A stretch of 64,000 bases of DNA from Pelagicoccus enzymogenes (GTDB taxonomy: Bacteria; Verrucomicrobiota; Verrucomicrobiia; Opitutales; Opitutaceae): assembly GCF_014803405.1 (NCBI RefSeq), contig NZ_JACYFG010000002.1, positions 248,001 through 312,000 of the forward strand. Reading direction: 5' to 3'. Below the pieces are notes generated by a model that did not search any database, was not told where the DNA came from, and saw only the letters and a program-made list of their open reading frames with translations. Shown here in pieces: positions 7,275 to 15,358 of this stretch. Each line of letters begins with the position of its first letter. The stretch's first letter is position 1. The position numbers and the translations under genes were made by a program.

Positions 7275-9824
7275 TTAGTCGCCGATTGCTAGGCTGACCG
7301 ATGCGTCCGGCAGGCCGGGACTGCTCACCACGAGTCGCGCTTCGCCGGGTTCGAGCGTGGATTGCAACAAGGCAAGGGCCATTCCATAGTAGAGGGGTCG
7401 CTCGTTGCTCTGATAGCTGTCGTGATTCGCGAGGTCGCCATTGTCTACGCCGATCAGTTTCGCCACGCCGGAGAGCTCGAAGGTCAGCTGATTGTCGGCA
7501 AGTGGAACGAAGACGCCGTTCGCGTCGAAGGCCCGTACCGTCACGTGGGCAACGTCTCGGGCGTCGGCGGCTATCGACGCGCGGTCGATGGTCACCTCCA
7601 GTTTGGCCGGGTCGCCAGCCGTCCGCACGAATTCCGTCACCACCACGTTGCCGTCGCGGTCGTAGCCGACGGCCTTCAATTCGCCGGGTTCGTAGGGCAC
7701 GTCCCAAACGAACTTCATGTCGCCCGTGGTGGGGCGAATCACGGTCTTGGCATAGCTGGCCCAGCCGCCTTCAGCCCCTTGGGCGGGAAATTCGTGCGAC
7801 TTCGGGCCAAGGCTGCGTCCGTTTAGGAACAGTTCAACCACCGCGCAGTTGGTGTAGGCCACGACCGGTACGATCTCGCCAACGCGATCCGGCCAATTCC
7901 AGTGCGGCAACAGATGCACCATGGGATCGCTGGTCCAGATGCTCTGATAGAAATAGAACTGATCCTTCTTGAAGCCGCAGGTATCGAGCGGTCCCGGGCT
8001 GGCCCCTTTTCGTGGCCAGCGTGCCTCGCCGAGGTAGTCGATTCCCGTCCAGCCGAAGTCGCCGATCACGTAGTCGTTGAGTGAAACGAACCTCCAGATC
8101 CGTTCGGCCTGCACCGTATCGTCGAGGTAGAGCGCAGCCTCCGGTCCCTTGCCCGGCAGCACCCGTCTTTCCGAGAACGAAAATCCGCCGCCCAGCAGCG
8201 GGCCAAAGGTGTATTCACCGCGAGTGCCGCGAGCGGTCGTACTCTCGGTATGGACGAATTTGCGTTCCGGAAAATCGCGACGGTCATCGGAATGCAAAAG
8301 CTCGCGGCGGTCCCCCCAACGATCGGGGTAGTTGTATCCAACAACGTCGAGCAATTCGGTAAATGCCTCCGGAGCCCGGCCATCACCATTGAAGACATTG
8401 TCTAAGCCCGCCGTGACGGGACGCGTGGGATCCTCGCGATGGAAGATTTCTATGAGCTTTCCGAGTACCTCGATTCCGACCTCGGAGCGCTGCTCGCCGA
8501 TTTCGTTGCCGGCGCTCCACATCACGATGGACGGGTGGTTGCGGTCGCGTCGGACAAAATCAACTACGTCGCGTTCGAACCATTCCTCGAAGATGTCGGA
8601 GTAGCCAAACTTGATTTGCGGCTTCCGCACCGTCCATTCGTCGAACACTTCGTCCATGACAAGCATCCCGAGCCGGTCGCAAAGTTCGTAGAATTCAGGA
8701 GCCATGGGATTGTGACTGGCCCGCACCGCGTTGCAGCCCATCTCCATCAGCAGTCGCAAACGACGCTCGAGTACCGCTTCGGGTACCGCTGCGCCAACTG
8801 CCCCTCCATCCTCATGCAGGCACATGCCACGGAGCTTGACCTGCTCGCCGTTGATCAGCAGGCCGCGATCCACGTCGTAGACGAGCTCACGGATGCCAAA
8901 GGTCGTTTCCACCGCATCGACCACCACGTCATCGACCCGCAGCTCAGACCTCGCCCGATAAAGCTCCGGCGTATCCGGAGACCAAAGACGCGGCGTGGGA
9001 ACCTGCAAAGTCGCGGCCAGCTCGAGCTCCCCTCCCGCAGCGATTTCGGAAGGAGCGGATACCTCCTCTACATTCTGGGCGAGCGCCTCGCCACGCGAAC
9101 CCAGAAGGGAAGTATGCAGCGTGAAACGCGTCCCCTCAGAGCGTTCGTTGCGTACGCTCGTCTGCACGTGAACGGTTGCCGCCTCGGCGGAAACCTCGGG
9201 GGTGGTCACGTAAACGCCGAATGGGGCGACCGCCAGCGGGTCGGTGATTGTCAGCCAAGTATGGCGGTAGATGCCAGACCCCGAGTACCAGCGACTATTC
9301 GGCTGATCGGAGTTGTCCACCCGGACGGCGATGACGTTGGGCGTGGAACCGTAGTTGAGGTGCGGCGTGAGGTCGTAATGAAAGGTCGCGTAGCCGAAGG
9401 GCCGCGTGCCTAGCTCGTGCCCATTGATCCAAACCGTGCTGTTCTGGTAGACGCCATCGAATTGGATACGGGCCTGCTTTCCACGGGCCTCGTCCGGCAA
9501 GGTGAAGGTCTTGCGATACCAGCCGACGCCCGTGGGAAGATAGCCGCCCGAACCACCGCTCGGCGCGTCTTTGTCGTATGGACCTTCGATGCTCCAATCG
9601 TGCGGCAGGTCCAGAGAACGCCAGCTTTCGTCGTCAAAGCCTGGGTTCTTGGCCTCCGGCTCGTCGCCGAGGGAGAACCGCCAGCCAAAGTCGAAAGTCT
9701 GCTGTTCGCGGACAGCCGTGGAATCAAGGCTGATTTGGTTAGGGTTAAGCGCGGCTTCGCTGGCGCCAAACGCCGTCGAGGCAAGAACGACACAGCACAG
9801 GATGGGCAGGATCTTCTTCATCAT
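7275..9824 (-). CDS. GH2 beta-galactosidase-type enzyme with DUF4982, exported
   Basis: An 849-residue glycoside hydrolase family 2 protein. The order is signal peptide (1-23), sugar-binding jelly roll (about 35-190, with the hallmark L-P-H-D-W-S-I-E-G), immunoglobulin-like domain, TIM barrel (about 310-610), DUF4982 (about 640-710, starting H-W-N-W-P-D) and a C-terminal beta-sandwich. The acid/base is Glu441 in S-A-G-N-E-I-G and the nucleophile Glu527 in H-T-E-S-T. The S-H-N-P-M-A-P-E-F-Y-E-L-C-D-R-L-G block is typical of beta-galactosidase-like members. It likely removes beta-galactosyl residues, though GH2 also contains glucuronidases and mannosidases. It heads the run of esterase genes downstream and starts 105 bases after the FecR-LamG gene ends. 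Confidence 0.93.
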   Translation of the reverse strand: MMKKILPILCCVVLASTAFGASEAALNPNQISLDSTAVREQQTFDFGWRFSLGDEPEAKNPGFDDESWRSLDLPHDWSIEGPYDKDAPSGGSGGYLPTGVGWYRKTFTLPDEARGKQARIQFDGVYQNSTVWINGHELGTRPFGYATFHYDLTPHLNYGSTPNVIAVRVDNSDQPNSRWYSGSGIYRHTWLTITDPLAVAPFGVYVTTPEVSAEAATVHVQTSVRNERSEGTRFTLHTSLLGSRGEALAQNVEEVSAPSEIAAGGELELAATLQVPTPRLWSPDTPELYRARSELRVDDVVVDAVETTFGIRELVYDVDRGLLINGEQVKLRGMCLHEDGGAVGAAVPEAVLERRLRLLMEMGCNAVRASHNPMAPEFYELCDRLGMLVMDEVFDEWTVRKPQIKFGYSDIFEEWFERDVVDFVRRDRNHPSIVMWSAGNEIGEQRSEVGIEVLGKLIEIFHREDPTRPVTAGLDNVFNGDGRAPEAFTELLDVVGYNYPDRWGDRRELLHSDDRRDFPERKFVHTESTTARGTRGEYTFGPLLGGGFSFSERRVLPGKGPEAALYLDDTVQAERIWRFVSLNDYVIGDFGWTGIDYLGEARWPRKGASPGPLDTCGFKKDQFYFYQSIWTSDPMVHLLPHWNWPDRVGEIVPVVAYTNCAVVELFLNGRSLGPKSHEFPAQGAEGGWASYAKTVIRPTTGDMKFVWDVPYEPGELKAVGYDRDGNVVVTEFVRTAGDPAKLEVTIDRASIAADARDVAHVTVRAFDANGVFVPLADNQLTFELSGVAKLIGVDNGDLANHDSYQSNERPLYYGMALALLQSTLEPGEARLVVSSPGLPDASVSLAIGD

Positions 9825-9929
9825 ATGGGGTACTTTTCGAGGTTTAGGTAACGTAGTGGGGTATGTTGACGGGAGTTGAAAATTAGGGGTTGAGGGAGGC
9901 TCGCACGCACGCGGGAAGGCTAAGAAACG

Positions 9930-11576
9930 TCACCTTCGAAAGGCCAAAAGGTCCAAGTCCGGTCGGCCTTCCTGGTAGAGTGTCTCGATTTCCTCCGGCT
10001 CGAGAGCTCGGCTGAAAAGGCAAAATTCGTCCATCGACCCGCTGAAGTTGCGAATCATAAACGGGTCGTCCTCGGGAAACCCGCGAGCCGACCAATTGCC
10101 CAGCTCGGAGGGACCGACGCGGTACGGCGGCTTGATCATCAAAGCTTCGCGATCGACCTCCTGCCCATTCACAAAATGTGAAACACGACGGGAGCGACCA
10201 TCAACGACAACTGCGAGGTGTATCCATCTTCCAATGTCATCTAGCTCAACTACTGGCGGACTGGCCACGATCTGGTAGTCTCCCGGCTGGTCGCCGACCA
10301 CTGTCATCCCCAGTACACCGTCGTCGCGAAGCAGCCAGTGAATCGACTTCTCCATGAAGCCGTCGCTCATGAAAAGGGAATTCAATTCGCGATCCAATCC
10401 CTGCACCCGCACCCAGGCCGAAAGGGTCAGCGAATCGTATTCGCCCGGCACGTCCAACCGCACCCGATCGTTCACGTTTTGAAACTCGATGGCTTGCTTT
10501 CCGGGCCAGCGTCCCCTGCCCCACTGGCACCCAATCACCGACGCCATTTCCGCCACCGAACTTGACTGGGACAAATTGGGCAACTCCCAACGAGACGGGC
10601 TCGCTTGCTCGAAATCCAGCCGCACCAGCAGAGACTCCTCTTGATTCAATCGCTCGCCCATCACTTCCCAATAGTCCCGGCGCAGCGCCAGAGCCGCGGA
10701 GGATTCCGCGTGAAAATCATAGAGAGACGCGAACGCGGACCCGTCAGGCTGTATCCGTTGAACATCCCCTGTTTCGGTCACCAAAATTCCGATACCGCGT
10801 TCGACCGATTCCTCGGCAGAAGCATTTCGAGGACGTACTGCGGCCTGGCCGGCGAACACGTGAACCGCCGTCCCGCTGCCCTCCGCCTCAAAGCCAACGT
10901 TCGCCACTGTGGCATCGACGCTGGCATGCGGTCCATCGATGCGAAATCCGCTCGACTGCGATGGTATGTCAGCAGTGATCTTACCCTTTCGCACGGAAAC
11001 GTGGTTCGGGGCTAGGAGGTAGATCTCCGCGGGCCCTTCCACGATCAAGCGGGCCCCTTTATAAAAAACGATCTGAGCCAGGCCCGACTCGAGCGTCAGC
11101 CACCCCGGCTCCAGAGAATCGCCCGCCACAGGTTGCCCTTCCGCATCCGCCCATCGAGCGCGAACGGTGCGGTCCAACATCGCCACCGCTTGGCTGCCGA
11201 CTTGCCAATCAGGAGCTTGCTCGCGAACCCCGCTTTGCCAGACGCCCAAAGCAGCAAGCACCAGCAAGGCCGCCACTCCCCAAGCCCACCAAAGGCTACG
11301 CTTTGGCTTCGCTGCGGAATCGGGGTCTCCCCCGTCGAGAAAGCCTTGCTCCTCCGTATCGGTCTCCACTGACGAGAGCTGGTTCGCAGCGACGAACAAA
11401 TCCTCGTCGGACCCCAACCGCGAATGCAGTTCGGTCCGCAAGATGTATTCATCAAGCGCCGCCGCATCGTTTCGCAGCAGCTCATTCAGGGCCCGGCACA
11501 GAGCCTCGTCGGCCTCGCCGTGGCAAACCGCCGCCACCGCGTCATCAAATTCTGGAGACGGAAATGCGAGCGTCAT
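9930..11576 (-). CDS. FecR-LamG membrane protein, probable anti-sigma/sensor partner of the ECF factor
   Basis: A 548-residue protein. The ATG at 11576 forms an ATGA overlap with the sigma-factor stop, which decides the start and implies translational coupling. Residues 1-85 are an acidic cytoplasmic domain with no zinc motif. One membrane helix (W-W-A-W-G-V-A-A-L-L-V-L-A-A-L) follows at about 95-112. Residues 150-260 form a FecR-like beta domain (G-W-L-T-L-E-S-G-L-A-Q-I-V-F, then I-V-E-G-P-A-E). Residues 330-540 are a LamG/concanavalin-like lectin fold (L-S-A-W-V-R, F-V-N-G-Q-E-V-D, M-D-E-F-C-L-F-S-R-A-L). FecR proteins relay outer-membrane signals to ECF sigma factors. A LamG ectodomain suggests direct recognition of a glycan or surface protein. 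That it inhibits the neighbouring sigma factor is inference. Confidence 0.85.
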   Translation of the reverse strand: MTLAFPSPEFDDAVAAVCHGEADEALCRALNELLRNDAAALDEYILRTELHSRLGSDEDLFVAANQLSSVETDTEEQGFLDGGDPDSAAKPKRSLWWAWGVAALLVLAALGVWQSGVREQAPDWQVGSQAVAMLDRTVRARWADAEGQPVAGDSLEPGWLTLESGLAQIVFYKGARLIVEGPAEIYLLAPNHVSVRKGKITADIPSQSSGFRIDGPHASVDATVANVGFEAEGSGTAVHVFAGQAAVRPRNASAEESVERGIGILVTETGDVQRIQPDGSAFASLYDFHAESSAALALRRDYWEVMGERLNQEESLLVRLDFEQASPSRWELPNLSQSSSVAEMASVIGCQWGRGRWPGKQAIEFQNVNDRVRLDVPGEYDSLTLSAWVRVQGLDRELNSLFMSDGFMEKSIHWLLRDDGVLGMTVVGDQPGDYQIVASPPVVELDDIGRWIHLAVVVDGRSRRVSHFVNGQEVDREALMIKPPYRVGPSELGNWSARGFPEDDPFMIRNFSGSMDEFCLFSRALEPEEIETLYQEGRPDLDLLAFRR

Positions 11577-12121
11577 GTCGCCCCCTCCGTCCGAGTCGCG
11601 CCCTCGATGCACATTTGCAACGACTGGCGCACGCGCTGCAAGGCCTTATAAGTCGCTTCCACTGTCCGCCCCGACGCTTCCGCCAAGGCCTCGATAGTTT
11701 GGCGCTTGTAGTAATAGCCTTCCACCAAGGACCGCTTGTCCTCGGGCAGCTTTTCTAAACAGCCCTCCAACCGGCTCAAGCGGCGCTCCAATCGCGGCTT
11801 CAGCTCCTCACGTCGGACCACGATTTCCTCGGCCAGTCCATTCTCCAGCAATGCCTGCCAGCGCTTGCGTCGCTCCATCCACTGACGGGCCTTGTTCAGA
11901 GCGAAACGACAGGCCCAAGGGGTGAACGGTCTCGACGGGTCGTAGGAATCGAACTTCTCCCAAAGGGCGATGGCCGTCTGCTGAACGATATCCTCCGCGT
12001 CGGAAGCATTGGGCACTAGGGCTGCCACGTAGCGGAAGATTTCCCTCTCGCTTCGCAGAAAAAGCGAAAGGAATCGCTGCCGCTCCAACGCGTCGTCGCC
12101 CTGCTTCCCAGATTCAACCAT
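11573..12121 (-). CDS. ECF RNA polymerase sigma factor, Rhodopirellula/Verrucomicrobium type
   Basis: A 182-residue ECF sigma factor. Region 2 (about 20-90) carries I-F-R-Y-V-A-A-L-V-P-N-A-S-D-A-E-D-I-V-Q-Q-T and the F-T-P-W-A-C-R-F-A-L-N-K-A-R-Q core that contacts polymerase and the -10 element. Region 4 (about 120-175) has L-P-E-D-K-R-S-L-V and the helix-turn-helix around I-E-A-L-A-E-A-S-G-R-T-V-E-A-T-Y-K-A-L. The sequence style matches the family widespread in Planctomycetes and Verrucomicrobia. Its stop overlaps the FecR-LamG start by four bases. It starts 79 bases after the exported discoidin GH2, so it may be co-transcribed with it. Likely targets are genes in this locus, but no promoter consensus could be derived. 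Confidence 0.92.
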   Translation of the reverse strand: MVESGKQGDDALERQRFLSLFLRSEREIFRYVAALVPNASDAEDIVQQTAIALWEKFDSYDPSRPFTPWACRFALNKARQWMERRKRWQALLENGLAEEIVVRREELKPRLERRLSRLEGCLEKLPEDKRSLVEGYYYKRQTIEALAEASGRTVEATYKALQRVRQSLQMCIEGATRTEGAT

Positions 12122-12200
12122 TCATATCTACTTCCGGCCGCTCCCTGTTTTTGGACAAGTTTTCTTCAAAAAAAGCGTTCGCCACGGAATGGAGCATCGT

Positions 12201-15113
12201 TCAGTCGGCGAAAAGAACCTCGACCTTCGACTTGGGATAGCCTTCTGCTTTTACCGTGAGCGTCGCTCGTCCGGCCGTGCCGGGCTTGCTCCGCAGCACC
12301 GCGACTGCTTGTCCGTAGAACAAGGGATGGGTCTCGTCCGTGAGGGCGTCGAAGCCGATCGAGTTGCCATTGGCGACCCCCATGAAGGTGGCAGCCCCTT
12401 CGGTCTCGAAACTAAGTTCGTCCATGGCCCAAGGACACAGGCGGCCCTCGTCGTCGAGCAGCTTGATCGCCACGTAACAGAGATCCATACCATCCGCCTT
12501 CATGACCCTTCGGTCGGGCGTGAGCTCCAGCGTTGCCGGGGGTCCGGCCGTCTGGACCGCGGCCTCGCCGATCCGCTGTCCGTCACGATAAGCCACGACC
12601 TTCAGTTCGCCGGGTTCGTAGGGAATATCGAAAAAGCGGATACGGTAGGCGTCGACGACGTCGTAGTAGGGATTGCGGTTGGCCGTCTCCTTATCCAAAA
12701 CCTCAAGCTCTCTCACGCTCGCCCAGCGGTTATCTGCGATTTCGTTCACCTCCAGCTTCACGAAGCGGGCGTCAACCCAATCGAACTCGATGGTAGTGAG
12801 CTCGCCGATACGTCTCTCCTCGCCGCCCACTGGCGTCCAGTTTTCATCATCACTCGAGATCAAGACCGCGTAGTCGTAGATCTCAGCTGCTCTCTCCCAC
12901 TGGATACGGATCTGCTTGAAGGAACGCTCTTCTCCTAGGTCTACCTTGAGGAATTGCGGCGCGGTCCCGTCCGCAGCTGCCCAACGCGTGTTCGGGTTTC
13001 CGTCGAAGGCCTTGTCCGTGGTATTGTCCGTCAACACGTTTCCACCTTCGTCCTGCACCACCTGCGAGCTGCTGGCGTAACTAGTTTTCTGATACGCAAT
13101 ATTCGCGGTCTGCATCTGATCGGGGTCGACCTTCGACTTTCGCCCGATGCTGCGGCCATTGAGAAACAGCTCCGCTTCGTCGCCATCGGTATAGATGATG
13201 GCCGGCACTTGATCGCCCTCCGACCAGTTCCAGTGCGGAGAAAGGTGCACCGTGCGGTCCGCCTTGTTCCACTGGCTGCGGTAGAGGTAAAAGGTGTCCT
13301 TCGGCAGTCCCGCCAAATCAACGATGCCAAAGTAGCTGCTGCGCGCCTCGAGTTTTAGCTCTGGCGGCGAATTCACGCCACGAGCGGGCGTCGGTTCGCC
13401 GAGGTAGTCGAACCCGGTCCAAACGAAGTCGCCGTTGAGAAACCGATGCTTGCGCATGCGCTCGAATTCGTGCTCCGGGATATCTCCCCAAGGAGCAGAG
13501 GTCAGGATGAAGCCGTTTTGGAATCCGTCGTCGCCGAAATCGATCTTCGACTCGGGCAGATCCAGTTCGTAGTGGCCGCGGGTGCCGAAGGCCGATGCGG
13601 TTTCGCTGTAGATGACCGGCTTCTCGGGGTAGTTCTTGCGGAAGTTCATATAGCGCTGGGAGTAGTTCCAGCCCGAGCTGTCGAGCGCCTCGAAGATTCC
13701 CCACTCGCGTCGGGCTCCACTAGCCACGTGACAGCCCATGGTGGTGGGACGGGTGTTGTCGTACTTTTCGAAATACGAGACCATCTTCGCCACGTGCTCC
13801 GCCGACTTCCCATCGCGGTTGGTCAGCACCGCGCCATCCTCGTTGGCCACCGACCAAAGCATCACCGACGGATGGTTCCGATCGCGTCGCACGAAATTAC
13901 GCACCTCGCGTTCCGCGTACTCGTTGACGAAGGTCGCCGTGTCCACATCCACCCCACCGGTACGATCCCACTTGTCGTAGAGCTCGTTGAATACGACGAT
14001 TCCCAAGCGGTCGCACAGCTCCAAAACTTCAGGCGCTTCCGGATTGTGCGAAGTGCGCAGGGCGTTGACACCCATGTCCCGCAGGATCTCGAACTTACGC
14101 TCCACCGCTCGCGGAAAAAACGCCGCTCCCAGCATGCCGTGCGTGTGGTGCTCGTTCACCCCCTGCAAGTCCACGCGTCGCCCGTTAAGGTGAAACCCAT
14201 CGTCGGCCGTCCATTCGTAGGTACGGATGCCGAAATTCGTATCCAAATTATCTGACATTCCTCTATCGGCGAGAATAGCGGTCTTCGCCGTGTAAAGGTG
14301 CGGGTGCTCCACGTCCCAGCGCTTGACCGCGTCGAGCTCGAATTGGAGAGTTGCCTTGATTCCCGCGACCGGCACCTCTACCGCTAGAGTTTCCGTTCGC
14401 ACTACCTCGCCCAGCGGGTCCACGATTTCCACCACGACCTCAGCGGATTGAGCCTTTCCGGTTTCGTTCGCCAACTCCACGTCGACCTGCACCGACGCTT
14501 CATCGTCCTCGACTCGGGGCGTCGTAACCGCGACTCCCCAGTAGGGAATGTGCACCGGATCGACCAGACGCATCGAGACCTTGCGATAGATGCCTGCTCC
14601 CGGATACCAACGCGAATGGTGAGCTTGGGTATCCACATGCACCGCCAGCACATTTTCGCCTCCGAAGTTCGCCGCATCGGTCGCATCGATATGGAAGGAG
14701 TTGTATCCATAGATCCATGATCCGACTTCCTCGCCATTGAGGTAGACCGTCGGGTTGGCCATCACGCCGTCGAAGAGAAACTGCAACCGCTTCCCTTGGG
14801 CATCGGCGGGCAGTTCGAAAGTCTTTCGATACCAGCCCTCGCCCTTCCATTCCAGCTTGGCAGTATTCGGATCGCCCTCCGGGTCGAAATTCTTGTGGAT
14901 CGCCCAATCGTGCGGCAAGTCGACCGCTTCCCAGGTCGAATCGTCGAAGCCCGGCTGCATCGCGGTGGCGTTTTCCCCTTCAGCAAAGCGCCACCCGAAA
15001 TTGATGGGATCCGGCTTGGCGGATGGAAACGCGGCACTCGACAGCGTTGCCAGAATTAAAACGAAACAACCAGCCAAGCTGGCGCGAAAGAGGGACCGAC
15101 GCGTCTTTGTCAT
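12201..15113 (-). CDS. GH2 beta-galactosidase-type enzyme with discoidin (F5/8C) domain inserted in DUF4982, exported
   Basis: A 970-residue GH2 enzyme. The ATG at 15113 gives a clear signal peptide (R-A-S-L-A-G-C-F-V-L-I-L-A-T-L); an upstream in-frame start would add 32 non-signal residues. Domains are jelly roll (about 34-200, L-P-H-D-W-A-I-H), Ig-like, TIM barrel (acid/base near Glu426 in V-A-N-E-D-G, nucleophile near Glu505 in Y-S-E-T-A-S) and DUF4982 starting about 625. DUF4982 is interrupted after N-G-R-S-I-G-R-K by a discoidin/CBM32-like domain at about 673-806 (T-D-K-A-F-D-G-N-P-N-T-R-W, F-L-K-V-D-L-G-E-E), then resumes at V-D-A-Y-R-I-R-F. A C-terminal sandwich follows. The inserted domain probably binds galactose-type sugars. 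It is divergent from the GH105 fusion across 245 bases. Confidence 0.93.
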   Translation of the reverse strand: MTKTRRSLFRASLAGCFVLILATLSSAAFPSAKPDPINFGWRFAEGENATAMQPGFDDSTWEAVDLPHDWAIHKNFDPEGDPNTAKLEWKGEGWYRKTFELPADAQGKRLQFLFDGVMANPTVYLNGEEVGSWIYGYNSFHIDATDAANFGGENVLAVHVDTQAHHSRWYPGAGIYRKVSMRLVDPVHIPYWGVAVTTPRVEDDEASVQVDVELANETGKAQSAEVVVEIVDPLGEVVRTETLAVEVPVAGIKATLQFELDAVKRWDVEHPHLYTAKTAILADRGMSDNLDTNFGIRTYEWTADDGFHLNGRRVDLQGVNEHHTHGMLGAAFFPRAVERKFEILRDMGVNALRTSHNPEAPEVLELCDRLGIVVFNELYDKWDRTGGVDVDTATFVNEYAEREVRNFVRRDRNHPSVMLWSVANEDGAVLTNRDGKSAEHVAKMVSYFEKYDNTRPTTMGCHVASGARREWGIFEALDSSGWNYSQRYMNFRKNYPEKPVIYSETASAFGTRGHYELDLPESKIDFGDDGFQNGFILTSAPWGDIPEHEFERMRKHRFLNGDFVWTGFDYLGEPTPARGVNSPPELKLEARSSYFGIVDLAGLPKDTFYLYRSQWNKADRTVHLSPHWNWSEGDQVPAIIYTDGDEAELFLNGRSIGRKSKVDPDQMQTANIAYQKTSYASSSQVVQDEGGNVLTDNTTDKAFDGNPNTRWAAADGTAPQFLKVDLGEERSFKQIRIQWERAAEIYDYAVLISSDDENWTPVGGEERRIGELTTIEFDWVDARFVKLEVNEIADNRWASVRELEVLDKETANRNPYYDVVDAYRIRFFDIPYEPGELKVVAYRDGQRIGEAAVQTAGPPATLELTPDRRVMKADGMDLCYVAIKLLDDEGRLCPWAMDELSFETEGAATFMGVANGNSIGFDALTDETHPLFYGQAVAVLRSKPGTAGRATLTVKAEGYPKSKVEVLFAD

Positions 15114-15249
15114 TTTCAAAAAAATTTTGATAGGGTTTAGATCGCTGACGCAGCGAAGACGGCACACAGGCCGGCCGTCGGCTGAGCTCGCAGGGGAGCA
15201 GATTCGCATTTAGGGCCCGATCCCATCAAGATGTTACGGTTCGGTAATT

Positions 15250-15266
15250 AATCAAACAGTTTGATT
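15250..15266. promoter_or_regulatory. Perfect 17-bp palindrome, candidate repressor/activator operator
   Basis: AATCAAACAGTTTGATT is an exact 8+1+8 inverted repeat in the 245-base divergent region between the minus-strand GH2 (start 15113) and the plus-strand GH105 fusion (start 15359). Size and symmetry suit a dimeric regulator of LacI type. A site with the same AAAC-N-GTTT core lies upstream of the TonB receptor at 44052-44068. Which regulator binds is unknown. Confidence 0.45.
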
Positions 15267-15358
15267 TGCTTCCACATTCCCGCAGTGTTCCTTTTCTTCT
15301 GGTCCATCACTCCCACCGCGTTGAGAACACACCCCAGCCACATCACCCCTTTCATCCT

